From assembly GCA_021776655.1 (NCBI GenBank), contig JAJFFK010000004.1, positions 1 through 64,000 of the forward strand: a DNA stretch of 64,000 nucleotides, given 5' to 3'. This stretch comes from Henriciella sp. GTDB lineage: Bacteria; Pseudomonadota; Alphaproteobacteria; Caulobacterales; Hyphomonadaceae. Positions 45,315 to 54,084 of this stretch are shown here, piece after piece. The position numbers and the translations under genes are program-made. The notes under the pieces are model-generated. The model saw nothing but the letters and a program-made list of their open reading frames with translations, ran no database searches and had not been told where the DNA came from. Every line of letters begins with the position of its first letter. Within the stretch, counting starts at the first letter, position 1.

Positions 45315-46472
45315 ATGACCACCGGGGCAAGGGCGAGGCTTGAGGCGCTAATCGGCGTCTACAGTCCAGACCCAAAGGCCCCGATTGCCGTTGCTGTCTC
45401 AGGTGGCAGCGATTCTGTTGCGCTAATGCATATTGTAGCTGACTGGGCCAAGACGGCGCCCCGCCGGGTGCACGTGCTTAGCGTGGATCATGGTTTGCGC
45501 CCGGAAGCGCGCGCGGAAGCGGCGCAAGTTGCAGCCGCTGCGAAAACCTTAAACCTTTGTCACGATTGTCTGGTCTGGACCGACCCGAAGCCAGGACAAG
45601 CGGCGGCCCGCGACGCACGTCATCGTTTGCTGGCCAAGGCGAGCCGGGCGGCAGGCGCGCGCGTCTTACTGCTCGGCCATACCCGCGATGACCTCTGTGA
45701 AACGCTGCTGATCCGCAAGCGCCGCAACGCCCCAAGAGCGCAGTTGGCAGGGCCTTGCATGGTCGCGCCGTCGCCGGTCTGGCCAGAGGGGCGAGGTCTG
45801 ACCCTGATACGGCCACTGCTCGACAAAAGGCGCCGTGACTTGCGCGCTGGACTGATCGCACGCGGGGTCAGCTGGGTTGATGATCCGAGCAATGCGGCGG
45901 TCAAATATGAGCGTGTACGGGTGCGGCAATTTCTGGCCCGCCACCCAAAGCTTGCAGCGCGTGTTGATGAGATTGCCGAGCGCCTGCTGGCCCAGCGGCT
46001 GGTGGCGGATCAGGCGCTCGGCGCAGCGCTGCTCAACCCACAAATGGTCTCGGTCAGCGATGAGGGTTTGATTGAGCTGCGGCAAGTCGCACCTGACCTG
46101 CTGGCGCGTTTGCTATCGGTGCTGGCGCGGATCGCGGGCGGACATGACCGGCCGCCTCGGGCCGAGGCAGTGGCGGCGCTGCTGGCCGATCTGACCATTG
46201 CAGGCGCGCGGCGCACACTGGCCGGGGCGTGGCTGCAGAGAACCAAGACGGGTTATCTGATTGGCCGCGATCCCGGCGCAGCCTCAGGGCTGGACGCAGA
46301 CGGCCTATGGGATGGGCGCTATGCCCGGGATGAGGCTGGGGGATTGGCTGAAAACAGCTCCATCCTGATGCGCGCCGCCCAGCCAGAAAGCGACCAATGG
46401 ACCCCGATCATCGCAGACCGCATCGCACACGAAGCGCGGGTATTAGCACAGATATTGAATGAGCGAAAATAG
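45315..46472 (+). CDS. tilS: tRNA(Ile)-lysidine synthetase TilS
   Basis: TilS converts C34 of the CAU-anticodon tRNA-Ile to lysidine, essential for AUA decoding. The N-type PP-loop is AVSGGSDSVALMH. Further family motifs are LSVDHGLRPEARAEA, LLGHTRDDLCETLLIR, LIRPLLDKRRRDLRA and WVDDPSNAAVKYERVRVR. It begins 3 bp after cpoB. ftsH, which often follows tilS in proteobacteria, is absent; a MerR-type cassette begins immediately instead. Confidence 0.95.
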   Translation: MTTGARARLEALIGVYSPDPKAPIAVAVSGGSDSVALMHIVADWAKTAPRRVHVLSVDHGLRPEARAEAAQVAAAAKTLNLCHDCLVWTDPKPGQAAARDARHRLLAKASRAAGARVLLLGHTRDDLCETLLIRKRRNAPRAQLAGPCMVAPSPVWPEGRGLTLIRPLLDKRRRDLRAGLIARGVSWVDDPSNAAVKYERVRVRQFLARHPKLAARVDEIAERLLAQRLVADQALGAALLNPQMVSVSDEGLIELRQVAPDLLARLLSVLARIAGGHDRPPRAEAVAALLADLTIAGARRTLAGAWLQRTKTGYLIGRDPGAASGLDADGLWDGRYARDEAGGLAENSSILMRAAQPESDQWTPIIADRIAHEARVLAQILNERK

Positions 46473-46476
46473 GCGC

Positions 46477-46507
46477 TTGACTTGAACCATGCTTTAAGTG
46501 CTACCGA
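46477..46507 (+). promoter_or_regulatory. MerR-type promoter/operator with 19-bp spacer
   Basis: A -35-like TTGACT (46477-46482) and a -10-like TACCGA (46502-46507) are 19 bp apart. Between them is the dyad ACTTGAA-ccatgc-TTTAAGT, with one mismatch. Overlong spacers with a central dyad are the hallmark of promoters activated by MerR-family regulators, and such a regulator is encoded three genes downstream. The weak -10 is the main doubt. Confidence 0.6.
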
Positions 46508-46538
46508 ACAGATCCCGATGCTTTTGAAAGGGATCAAA

Positions 46539-46892
46539 ATGGGAAACCTTAGCAGCCAGACGGCGATAGCTTGCACCCTAACCGATGCAGAAACGCGTGA
46601 CCGACGCACTTTGGCGCGGCGCACCGTAATCCCAAAAATCACCGCCTATGAACGTCTCTCGAACGGCGTGGTTCTGGTGTTTGAAAACGCAGCAACCTGC
46701 CGCGCGCAGGTCGCTGAATTTATTGTCCTGGAACAGGGGTGCTGCGGATTTTTGACATTCGAGCTGGAGCCTGACCTGGCCGTTCTGGATGGGTTGTTGC
46801 GCTTGACGATTACAGGTCCGCAAGGAGCTGAAGAGGTGATCGATATGTTTGTCAGCGCAGCTCTGGAGAGCCCGCATGTCCAAGTCGCATAA
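46539..46892 (+). CDS. small protein with CCGF motif in a MerR cassette
   Basis: ATG 46539 has AGGG upstream. The 117-aa soluble protein contains RLSNGVVLVFENAATCRAQVAEFIVLEQGCCGFLTFELEP. The vicinal Cys pair in EQGCCGF plus the earlier Cys in ATCRAQ would suit soft-metal or metalloid binding. I recall similar proteins beside mer-like genes but know no assigned function. The gene overlaps the next by 17 bp and sits directly under the MerR-type promoter. Confidence 0.75.
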   Translation: MGNLSSQTAIACTLTDAETRDRRTLARRTVIPKITAYERLSNGVVLVFENAATCRAQVAEFIVLEQGCCGFLTFELEPDLAVLDGLLRLTITGPQGAEEVIDMFVSAALESPHVQVA

Positions 46893-47142
46893 AGAAGGGT
46901 CAGATCGCGGCTTAAGGCGCGGCGGCGTGGCCGGTATTGGCATCGGGATTTTGGCCCTGCTGGCTTGTGAGCTACCCATCATTCTCGCCTTTGTCGGCCT
47001 CGGCGGATTAAGTGCAGGGGCCATGGCATTTCGGCCACCAGAAATAGTTGAGATCATTGCGGTGATGATTTTCGTCATCGGTGTGGGCCTGCTAATATAC
47101 GGGTTTGCAAAACGCCTCAAAAGAAACCGAAAAGCGAGATAG
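46876..47142 (+). CDS. small membrane protein, MerF/MerT-like topology with a single Cys
   Basis: The 88-aa product has two membrane segments (about residues 18-42, GIGIGILALLACELPIILAFVGLGG, and 58-78) and basic ends. MerT and MerF proteins have a vicinal Cys pair at the equivalent place (CCTLP- or CCFTP-like). Here only one Cys remains (LACELP), so classic Hg(II) transfer is doubtful. GGAG lies 7 nt before ATG 46876. It overlaps the upstream gene and is followed 2 bp later by the regulator gene. Confidence 0.7.
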   Translation: MSKSHKEGSDRGLRRGGVAGIGIGILALLACELPIILAFVGLGGLSAGAMAFRPPEIVEIIAVMIFVIGVGLLIYGFAKRLKRNRKAR

Positions 47143-47144
47143 TC

Positions 47145-47534
47145 ATGCGAATCGGTGATGTCGCCAACCGTCTGAGCATGCCCGCCTCGACGATCCGGTA
47201 TTACGAAAAAGTCGGCCTGATTGAACGCCAAAGGCGCGTCTCCGGGCGGCGTGAGTTTGATGATCAGGCCGTGTTTGCGCTTGAATTTGTACGCTTGTCG
47301 CAGGCGGCGGGGTTCACGATTGCCGAGACCAGATCCCTGTTGCAAGCCTATGCTGAAAACCCCACTGAGAAAGGCGCTTGGATAGACCCGGCGCAGAACA
47401 AACGAACGGCCATTCGAGCTAAAATCAGGGAGCTGGAGCGGATGGATGATATCCTGTCACAGATCCTCACCTGCCGCTGCCCGTCACTGACTGACTGCGT
47501 TAAGAAGGGAATGGCCAATGGAATGGGCGGTTGA
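47145..47534 (+). CDS. MerR-family transcriptional regulator
   Basis: The N-terminal winged helix (MRIGDVANRLSMPASTIRYY) and coiled-coil dimer helix are typical of MerR. The effector end is LTCRCPSLTDCVKKGM with Cys110, Cys112 and Cys118. This Cys pattern resembles thiophilic-metal sensors; the fourth Cys of SoxR is absent, which argues against a 2Fe-2S cluster. It probably binds the 19-bp-spacer promoter at 46477. The gene overlaps the next one by 17 bp. Confidence 0.9.
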   Translation: MRIGDVANRLSMPASTIRYYEKVGLIERQRRVSGRREFDDQAVFALEFVRLSQAAGFTIAETRSLLQAYAENPTEKGAWIDPAQNKRTAIRAKIRELERMDDILSQILTCRCPSLTDCVKKGMANGMGG

Positions 47535-47754
47535 AGGATTAGGCTTGGTCGCGGTCATTATCATGGTCGCAACTTATGCTCTGGAACAACGTGGCCGGGC
47601 CTTTATCGCGGCATTTGCCTTCGGCTGCGCGCTGGCCGCCATTTACGCCCTGCTGATCCGGTCTTACCCCTTCATGATTGCCGAGGGGATTTGGTCGGTC
47701 ATCGCGGTGCGGCGCTGGCGCGCAACTAACCCGCGAGCGGGCCAACCTCGATAA
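47518..47754 (+). CDS. small membrane protein, CBU_0592-like
   Basis: This 78-aa protein has two to three hydrophobic segments and the pattern VATYALEQRGRAFIAAFAFG ... PFMIAEGIWSVIAVRRW. That resembles the CBU_0592-like small membrane domain, judged by eye. It starts inside the end of the MerR gene and overlaps the convergent ccr gene by 29 bp. It may be the last gene of the MerR cassette. The function is unknown. Confidence 0.65.
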   Translation: MEWAVEGLGLVAVIIMVATYALEQRGRAFIAAFAFGCALAAIYALLIRSYPFMIAEGIWSVIAVRRWRATNPRAGQPR

Positions 47755-48994
47755 CATCTTCGACGGTGCGCAGGCCGGGTTTCGGGCTTGAGACCAGGAC
47801 CGCCATGTTGCCTGGCGCGTGCTTGTTATCCAGCATCTTGTCGTGCGCAGCGGGGATATCGGCCCATGAGAACACTTCCGACATGCCCGGATCGATGCGC
47901 CGGTCGATGACCAGCTGATTGGCCGCAGCCGCCTGTTTCAGATGCGCGAAATGTGAACCCTGAACGCGTTTCTGGCGCATCCACAAGAAGCGCGCGTCCA
48001 TAGTCAGGTTGAAGCCGGTTGTCCCGGCACAGATCACCACCATGCCGCCGCGCTTGACCACGAACAGCGAGACCGGAAAGGTCGCCTCACCCGGGTGCTC
48101 AAACACGATATCGACGTCTCGTTTGCCGGTAATTTCCCAGATCGCTTTGCCGAATTTGCGGCTGGCTTTCATATAGTCGTTAAACGCAGGCCCGTTGACC
48201 GTCGGCAACTGGCCCCAGCAGTCAAAGTCCTTGCGGTTGATCACGCCCTTGGCGCCCATTGAGCGGACGAAATCGAACTTGTCTTCGCTCGACACGACGC
48301 CGATCGCATGCGCCCCTGTTACCGCACAAAGCTGCACCCCGAAACTGCCAAGCCCGCCAGACGCACCCCAGACCAGAACATGATTGCCCGGCTTCACAAT
48401 ATGCGGACGGTGGCCGAACAGCATCCGGTAAGCCGTCGCCAAGGTTAGCGTGTAGCAGGCGCTTTCTTCCCAGGTCAGGTGTTTTGGGCGCGGCATACAT
48501 TGGCGCGCCTGGACGCGGCAGAACTGCGCAAACGAGCCATCTGGCGTCTCATAGCCCCAGATGCGCTGGCTCGGCGAGAACATCGGGTCGCCGCCATTGC
48601 ATTCCTCGTCGTCGCCATCATCCTGATTGCAATGGATCACCACTTCGTCGCCGGGTTTGACACGGGTCACCTTACGGCCAACCGCCCAGACAATGCCGGC
48701 TGCATCTGATCCAGCGACGTGGAAATCCTGCTTGTGCACATCGAACACCGAGATCGGGTCGCCGAGCGCGGCCCAGATGCCATTGTAATTGACCCCCGCC
48801 GCCATCACCAGAACCAGCACCTCGTCGCTGTCAATTTCTGGCACCGGCACTTGTTCGAGCTGCATCGCCGTTGATGGGCGACCATGGCGCTCGCGCCGGA
48901 TCGCCCAGGCATGCATCATTTTGGGAACATGAAATTCCGGCGGAACCTCGCCCATGGCGTAGATGTCTTTTGTCTCGCGGGCTGTAGTCGCCAT
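47726..48994 (-). CDS. ccrA: crotonyl-CoA carboxylase/reductase
   Basis: This is the key enzyme of the ethylmalonyl-CoA pathway: crotonyl-CoA plus CO2 plus NADPH gives ethylmalonyl-CoA. It is a medium-chain dehydrogenase/reductase fold with family-specific segments: VLVMAAGVNYNGIWAALGDP, GSDAAGIVWAVG, ECNGGDPMFSPSQRIWGYET and LVWGASGGLGSFGVQL. Near the C-terminus are GTTGFNLTMDARFLWMRQKR and a segment with GSHFAHLKQA. ATG 48994 has GGAG 6 nt upstream, and 422 aa is typical. ccr and ecm are direct neighbours in several alphaproteobacteria; here about 3.1 kb separates them. Confidence 0.95.
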   Translation of the reverse strand: MATTARETKDIYAMGEVPPEFHVPKMMHAWAIRRERHGRPSTAMQLEQVPVPEIDSDEVLVLVMAAGVNYNGIWAALGDPISVFDVHKQDFHVAGSDAAGIVWAVGRKVTRVKPGDEVVIHCNQDDGDDEECNGGDPMFSPSQRIWGYETPDGSFAQFCRVQARQCMPRPKHLTWEESACYTLTLATAYRMLFGHRPHIVKPGNHVLVWGASGGLGSFGVQLCAVTGAHAIGVVSSEDKFDFVRSMGAKGVINRKDFDCWGQLPTVNGPAFNDYMKASRKFGKAIWEITGKRDVDIVFEHPGEATFPVSLFVVKRGGMVVICAGTTGFNLTMDARFLWMRQKRVQGSHFAHLKQAAAANQLVIDRRIDPGMSEVFSWADIPAAHDKMLDNKHAPGNMAVLVSSPKPGLRTVEDVIEVGPLAG

Positions 48995-49217
48995 TATATT
49001 CTCCATCTATTCCCAATACGCCTAATAGATATCTTCACAGGGTCACATTTGGCTGCAAACTGGCTGACAAGCATCGGTGATGCAAGCGCAATTTGTGCGA
49101 CGCAATCACCAGTGGCAGGGCCTGTTGACCAGTATGGCGAAGACATTGATGGCGCTGCTATTGCCATCCCATGTGCTTTGATTTTGAATAGATGAAATCA
49201 AATGCGGGGAAGACTGT

Positions 49218-50417
49218 ATGTCGCTTGGGTTGATGCCACGTAGCTGTAAGCGTTTGAAATTGTTCATTTCTTATGCAAGGGCGGACGACACACTTGCCGC
49301 CGAGATCGCCCAGGCGTTTCGCAATAATGGCGATACAGTTTTCTTTGATGCAGACAGTTTAGTGCCGGGCGCGGATTTTATTCAAAAAATCAAAAAGAGC
49401 GTGCGCCGGTCTGATCGGTTTATTTTTCTGGCCAGCCCGGCGTCTTTATCAGATGGGCGCTATACGTTGAGCGAGCTAAACGCCGCCAAAGCCCGCTGGC
49501 GTTCGCCAGTGGGCCGGGTGATCACTGTTATGGTCGAACCGAATGCCGATCCGCTATCTCTTGAACCCTATTTGCGGTCCGTGCATATTTTGCAACCAAG
49601 TGGAAATACTGTCGCTGAAGTCGTATCAGCGATAGATCGTGGACGCGGTGTTGGGCTCTTCTGCCGGGTCGTCGGCTTTCTTATGGTCATGGCCTTTATC
49701 GCTGCGGCACTCTTTGGTGCTCTCACCTATCTCGGTCAAAACAGCCGTGATTCGAGGCTAGGCGGGGTCGAAATTGGGCGAAACATTGGGGTGACTCATT
49801 TTACCGGCACGCCTGTAGTCCTATCCCAACTAACATTCCAGAATAATGCCTCATTGAGTAAAGTCTTCACCTTGACATCAGCAACGTTGACCTCACCCGA
49901 TGGACTTGTGGTCGATGTGGGACCGATTTCTATGATCGTTGGTCAGATGGAGCAACCGCCGCGTCTCAATGTATTCGTGGAGCCCAAAAGCGATATGGCC
50001 TTCACGTACGAATTGCGCGCAACCGTTAAAGCGACATGGGAAGTTCACCGGCAAATTGGAGTAGAATTCACTCGGCCTGAATATGCCAATATTATGAGCC
50101 CTCAACCTGGTCTGCTCAATGGAAAACTTCTACACCAACTTGAGGTTGCCACAGAAGAAGACTGGTTATGGTCTGCTGGAATTTGGTCGCTCGAAATTAA
50201 TTACTTGATTGGGGACTTTCCAAACGACGGTGACCTCGGATCAAGCGCCTTGGAATTTCAGGTATCAGAGCGTGATGTTTCTACAATGCGCTCATCGATC
50301 GACAGTTATGAAACTGGTGCAGGTGTGTTCCCGCTCTGGCGTGGAATAGACCAATACAGTGCCGGTACGGTACGTAACATTGTAGGACATGTGCCGGAGC
50401 TTGACGACGTTGAGTGA
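49218..50417 (+). CDS. membrane-anchored TIR-domain protein
   Basis: Residues 13-140 form a TIR domain: LKLFISYARADD (strand A), VFFDADSLVPGADFIQKI (BB loop), RFIFLASPASLSDGRYTLSELNAAKAR. Glu87 of SELNAA is in the position of the TIR NADase catalytic glutamate. A membrane segment follows (about 149-172) after the basic DRGRG, so the TIR domain is cytoplasmic. The C-terminal domain of about 225 aa is extracytoplasmic, beta-rich, and unrecognised. It starts at ATG 49218 with GGGGAAG upstream. Its 3' end overlaps the aminotransferase gene by 29 bp. It could be a surveillance/defence NADase or a signalling scaffold. Confidence 0.82.
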   Translation: MSLGLMPRSCKRLKLFISYARADDTLAAEIAQAFRNNGDTVFFDADSLVPGADFIQKIKKSVRRSDRFIFLASPASLSDGRYTLSELNAAKARWRSPVGRVITVMVEPNADPLSLEPYLRSVHILQPSGNTVAEVVSAIDRGRGVGLFCRVVGFLMVMAFIAAALFGALTYLGQNSRDSRLGGVEIGRNIGVTHFTGTPVVLSQLTFQNNASLSKVFTLTSATLTSPDGLVVDVGPISMIVGQMEQPPRLNVFVEPKSDMAFTYELRATVKATWEVHRQIGVEFTRPEYANIMSPQPGLLNGKLLHQLEVATEEDWLWSAGIWSLEINYLIGDFPNDGDLGSSALEFQVSERDVSTMRSSIDSYETGAGVFPLWRGIDQYSAGTVRNIVGHVPELDDVE

Positions 50418-51282
50418 AGCCATTGTCTACCTTAACGGCGACTATGTGCGGGCGGCTGATGCGGTTATTTCGCCGTTTGATCGCGGCTTTTTGTTTGCCC
50501 ATGCCGCCTATGAAGTCACAGCGGTGTATGCTGGCAAGCTGATCGACTTTGAGGCGCATATGACGCGGCTGGCGCGAACGCTTGAGGGCATCGAAATCCC
50601 CTTCCCCAAGATGGACATGGCAGAGCTGCACGGCCAGATGATGGCGCGCAATGAGCTTCGTGAAGGCTTGATCTATTTGCAAGTCAGCGCTGGTGAGCAC
50701 GGCCCGCGTGACTTTTACGGGCCAGAGGTCCTAACCCCGTCGCTGTTCATGTTCACAACCGCCAAACAGCTGATTGGCGATGTCGCACGGGACGGCTTCG
50801 ACGTGATCTCGCAAGCAGATACGCGCTGGGCGCGGCGCGACATCAAGACCACGCAGCTGCTCTCGCAAACCCTCGCCTATCGCGCGGCGCGGCGGGCGGG
50901 CGCGGCATCGGCGATCTTGCATGAAGACGGCATTGTCACAGAAGCCGCCTCAGCCAATGCCTGGATCGTGCGCCAGGACGGCACTTTTGTGACCCGCGAG
51001 CGCTCACCCGCATTGCTGCCCGGAATTACACGGCAAAGCACAGTCGAGCTGCTACGAGGGGCGGACCATATGGTCGAAGAGCGCGCCTTTACATTGGCAG
51101 AAATGGCAGTGGCGGCAGAAGCGTTCACAACCTCAACCGGGGCTGTCATCGCCCCGATCCTGAGGCTTGACGGCAAGACAATCGGAACCGGATCGCCCGG
51201 CCCACTGACCCGAACTGTGCAGCGTTTATATTATGAATATATCGGCGCTGATGTCGCGGTTGTTGCGCCATGGGCATTATGA
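50389..51282 (+). CDS. class IV aminotransferase, D-amino-acid transaminase-like
   Basis: This PLP-dependent fold IV enzyme shows VYLNGDYVRAADAVISPFDRGFLFAHAAYEVT at the N-terminus, the PLP lysine in RDIKTTQLLSQTLAY, and EAASANAWIV and TGAVIAPI. The pattern is closer to D-alanine transaminase than to branched-chain aminotransferase, but 4-amino-4-deoxychorismate lyase-like activity cannot be excluded. The frame begins at ATG 50389 inside the TIR gene; a TTG at 50410 gives a more usual N-terminus (LSEAIVYLNGDYV). Confidence 0.85.
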   Translation: MCRSLTTLSEAIVYLNGDYVRAADAVISPFDRGFLFAHAAYEVTAVYAGKLIDFEAHMTRLARTLEGIEIPFPKMDMAELHGQMMARNELREGLIYLQVSAGEHGPRDFYGPEVLTPSLFMFTTAKQLIGDVARDGFDVISQADTRWARRDIKTTQLLSQTLAYRAARRAGAASAILHEDGIVTEAASANAWIVRQDGTFVTRERSPALLPGITRQSTVELLRGADHMVEERAFTLAEMAVAAEAFTTSTGAVIAPILRLDGKTIGTGSPGPLTRTVQRLYYEYIGADVAVVAPWAL

Positions 51283-51347
51283 GTGGTTTTCTTATCGTGA
51301 CATGCCGGTTGCAAGCGCAACCCGGCGCTAATGCGCCGCGCCCGCGC

Positions 51348-51390
51348 AGGCTCTCAGCGCAAGCTGAGAAATAGTCATGAGCGAAACCAA
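51348..51390. repeat. repeat family C, copy 1
   Basis: AGGCTCTCAGCGCAAGCTGA followed by gaaatagtcatgagcgaaa recurs at 61891-61932 with three differences. CTCAGC and GCTGAG form a hairpin with a cgcaa-type loop. Both copies lie in convergent intergenic spaces. Confidence 0.65.
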
Positions 51391-51422
51391 GCAAACACGG
51401 GGGTCCGGTGAAGACCAACTCA

Positions 51423-51965
51423 TTATGAGCGCTGATCCTCAGGATCAATCATTTCGCCCTCGACGGTGAAGGCTTCCTCACGCTCTTGTTGACGCTGCAT
51501 ATCGGCGAAGGTCGCCTCCAGATCGCCCATCATTCCAGCAACTTGCTTTGAGCCAAAATGCGCATTTAAAAGCGACAGCAGGATCGCCAGTCCTGTGGCG
51601 ATGGCCAATATGCTCAAATCGGTGCGGGTCAGTATTCGCTCCAGCTCGGTTTCCTTGAACAGGGCGGAAATAAACACGGTCAGGATGAAGAGCAGACCAT
51701 AGCCGAACACACCGGCAATGAAGCGGCCGCCAAGCCGGTTCAGCGGGACCGGCCCCTGTGGCGCGCCGCCCAGCGAGCTTTGCAGACTGGCCATCGGCCC
51801 CGGCGCAATCCGCGCCAGCAGCCACTGCGTCAGGGTCGCCGCGCCCGCCAGCAAGGGCACCATCATGATCGAGCGGTTCATCACCCCAGCAACGATGACC
51901 GCCACGACGAAAACCAGCGCCGCAGCCAGACGCAGAAATATCGGCAAGGCGAGGGATATAGGCAT
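51423..51965 (-). CDS. multi-pass membrane protein of unknown function
   Basis: The 180-aa protein has about four hydrophobic segments, for example LAAALVFVVAVIVAGV and LLFILTVFISALF. It ends in a charged cytoplasmic tail with a short helix (LEATFADMQRQQEREEAFTVEGE). No family was recognised. It lies on the opposite strand between the aminotransferase and ecm genes, and its role in the surrounding pathway is unclear. Confidence 0.7.
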   Translation of the reverse strand: MPISLALPIFLRLAAALVFVVAVIVAGVMNRSIMMVPLLAGAATLTQWLLARIAPGPMASLQSSLGGAPQGPVPLNRLGGRFIAGVFGYGLLFILTVFISALFKETELERILTRTDLSILAIATGLAILLSLLNAHFGSKQVAGMMGDLEATFADMQRQQEREEAFTVEGEMIDPEDQRS

Positions 51966-52101
51966 GACCAGAACTTTCGCGACTTATATCCAGATAACGC
52001 TGCACGAAGCTTGGTTCAAGCCAATGGGGTTCAGACTCTAGCCGACGCAGCCGGTCTTCGGTAAGCAGTCTGATAGTCAGAAACGATCAGGCGCAAATAC
52101 G

Positions 52102-54084
52102 ATGACTTCGGATAATTTTCAGCACAAACCAGACCGCCCATGGATTTTCCGCACCTATTCGGGTCATTCGACCGCGCAAAAATCCAACGAGCTATACCGG
52201 ATGAACCTGTCCAAAGGCCAGACCGGCCTGTCGATTGCGTTCGATTTGCCGACCCAGACCGCTTATGATGGCGATCATATTCTGGCCAAGGGTGAAGTTG
52301 GCAAAGTCGGTGTGCCGGTGGCGCATCTCGGCGATATGCGCACATTGTTTACCGAGCTGCCGCTGCAAGAGATGAATACGTCAATGACCATCAACGCCCC
52401 GGCGGCGTGGATGCTGGCTTTGTATGTCGCACTGGCCGACGAGCGCGGTGATGACCGGGCCAAGCTGCGCGGCACAACGCAGAATGATATCATCAAGGAA
52501 TACCTCTCGCGCGGAACCTATGTCTTCCCGCCGCAGCCAAGTCTGCGCCTGATCAGCGATATGGTCAGCTGGTGCTATACCGAACTGCCCAAGTGGAACC
52601 CGCTAAATGTCTGTTCCTACCATTTGCAGGAGGCCGGTGCGACGCCCGAGCAGGAACTGGCTTACGCGCTGGCGACCGCTGTGACTGTGCTCGATGCGGT
52701 GAAAGCCGGCGGGCAGGTGCCAGATGAGGATTTCACCGCCGTCTTCGGACGGATTTCGTTCTTTGTGAATGCTGGCGTCAGGTTCGTCACCGAGCTGTGC
52801 AAGATGCGCGCTTTTGTCGATCTCTGGGAAGAGATCGGACGCACCCGGTATGGCGTCACCGATGAGAAGGCGCTGCGCTTTCGCTACGGTGTGCAGGTCA
52901 ACTCGCTGGGCCTGACCGAGCAGCAGCCGGAGAACAATGTCTACCGCATCCTGATTGAAGCCCTGGCCGTGACGCTATCCAAGCGGGCGCGCTGCCGGGC
53001 GCTGCAGCTGCCAGCCTGGAATGAAGCGCTGGGCCTGCCCCGGCCGTGGGATCAGCAATGGTCGCTGCGTCTGCAGCAGATCATGGCGTTTGAAACCGAC
53101 CTCCTGGAATATGAAGACCTGTTTGATGGCAGCCATGTGGTTGAGGCCAGGACTGAGGCGCTGAAGGACCAGGCGCGGGCAGAATTGGCCAAGATTGATG
53201 CAATGGGCGGCGCGGTCGAGGCGGTGGACTATATGAAGGAAAGCCTGGTTGGCGCGCATAGTGACCGCATTCGCGCAATTGAAAGCGGTGAGATGAAAGT
53301 CATCGGCGTCAATGCCTATCTCGAAACAGCGCAAAGCCCGCTTGGCTCTGGTAGCAGCGCGATCGAAACGATTGATCCGGCGGTTGAGGCTGGCCAGGTG
53401 CGCACCTTGAAAGCCTGGCGCAAGGCCCGCGACGGGCAGGCCGCAGAGGCCGCCCTTGCTGATCTCAAAGCCGCTGCTCGTGATGGTCGCAACATCATGG
53501 AGCCCTCTATCGCCGCAGCGAAAGCTGGCGTCACAACTGGCGAATGGGGTACGGCCCTGCGCGACGTGTTTGGCGAGTATCGCGGTCCAACCGGTGTCGC
53601 TGTGGTGATCGAGACCGGCGGCGATGCGGCGATCGAAGCCACACGTGGCAGGGTTGAGGCACTATCAGAGCGTTTGGGGCGGCAACTCAAATACGTTCTC
53701 GGCAAGCCCGGACTTGACGGCCATTCAAATGGCGCTGAACAGATCGCGACACGCGGGCGAGCCTGCGGCATGGATATGATTTATCACGGCATCCGGTTCA
53801 CGCCTGCCGATATTGTTGCCCAGGCCAAGGCCGCCGACGCCCACGTGATCGGCCTGTCAATTCTGTCAGGTAGTCATCTCGATCTGGTGCGGGAGACCTT
53901 GATCGAAATGCGCAAGGCCGGGCTCGACCATATCCCGCTTGTTGTCGGTGGGATTATTCCGCTGGAGGACGAACAATCGCTGCGTCAGATGGGCGTGCGG
54001 CGGGTCTATACGCCGAAAGATTTCCAGATCACCCAAATCATTGATGATGTGGTTGACGTGGTCGCAGCCGCCTGGCTGCCATAA
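52102..54084 (+). CDS. ecm: ethylmalonyl-CoA mutase (coenzyme B12-dependent)
   Basis: Ecm converts ethylmalonyl-CoA to methylsuccinyl-CoA in the ethylmalonyl-CoA pathway. The N-terminal acyl-CoA mutase barrel has RTYSGHSTAQKSNELYRMNL, LSIAFDLPTQTAYDGDH and RGTTQNDIIKEYLSRGTYVF. The C-terminal cobalamin-binding domain has GKPGLDGHSNGAEQIA (DxHxxG, base-off B12 ligand), GLSILSGSH and VVGGIIP. It is a single-chain mutase of 660 aa, as in the Ecm group, rather than two-subunit methylmalonyl-CoA mutase. Its pathway partner ccr is about 3.1 kb upstream on the opposite strand. Confidence 0.94.
   Translation: MTSDNFQHKPDRPWIFRTYSGHSTAQKSNELYRMNLSKGQTGLSIAFDLPTQTAYDGDHILAKGEVGKVGVPVAHLGDMRTLFTELPLQEMNTSMTINAPAAWMLALYVALADERGDDRAKLRGTTQNDIIKEYLSRGTYVFPPQPSLRLISDMVSWCYTELPKWNPLNVCSYHLQEAGATPEQELAYALATAVTVLDAVKAGGQVPDEDFTAVFGRISFFVNAGVRFVTELCKMRAFVDLWEEIGRTRYGVTDEKALRFRYGVQVNSLGLTEQQPENNVYRILIEALAVTLSKRARCRALQLPAWNEALGLPRPWDQQWSLRLQQIMAFETDLLEYEDLFDGSHVVEARTEALKDQARAELAKIDAMGGAVEAVDYMKESLVGAHSDRIRAIESGEMKVIGVNAYLETAQSPLGSGSSAIETIDPAVEAGQVRTLKAWRKARDGQAAEAALADLKAAARDGRNIMEPSIAAAKAGVTTGEWGTALRDVFGEYRGPTGVAVVIETGGDAAIEATRGRVEALSERLGRQLKYVLGKPGLDGHSNGAEQIATRGRACGMDMIYHGIRFTPADIVAQAKAADAHVIGLSILSGSHLDLVRETLIEMRKAGLDHIPLVVGGIIPLEDEQSLRQMGVRRVYTPKDFQITQIIDDVVDVVAAAWLP

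Noticed and set aside
46539-47534. A classical mercury-resistance operon
   Set aside because: merA, merP and merB are absent and the MerF-like protein lacks the paired cysteines, so only a MerR-type cassette can be claimed.
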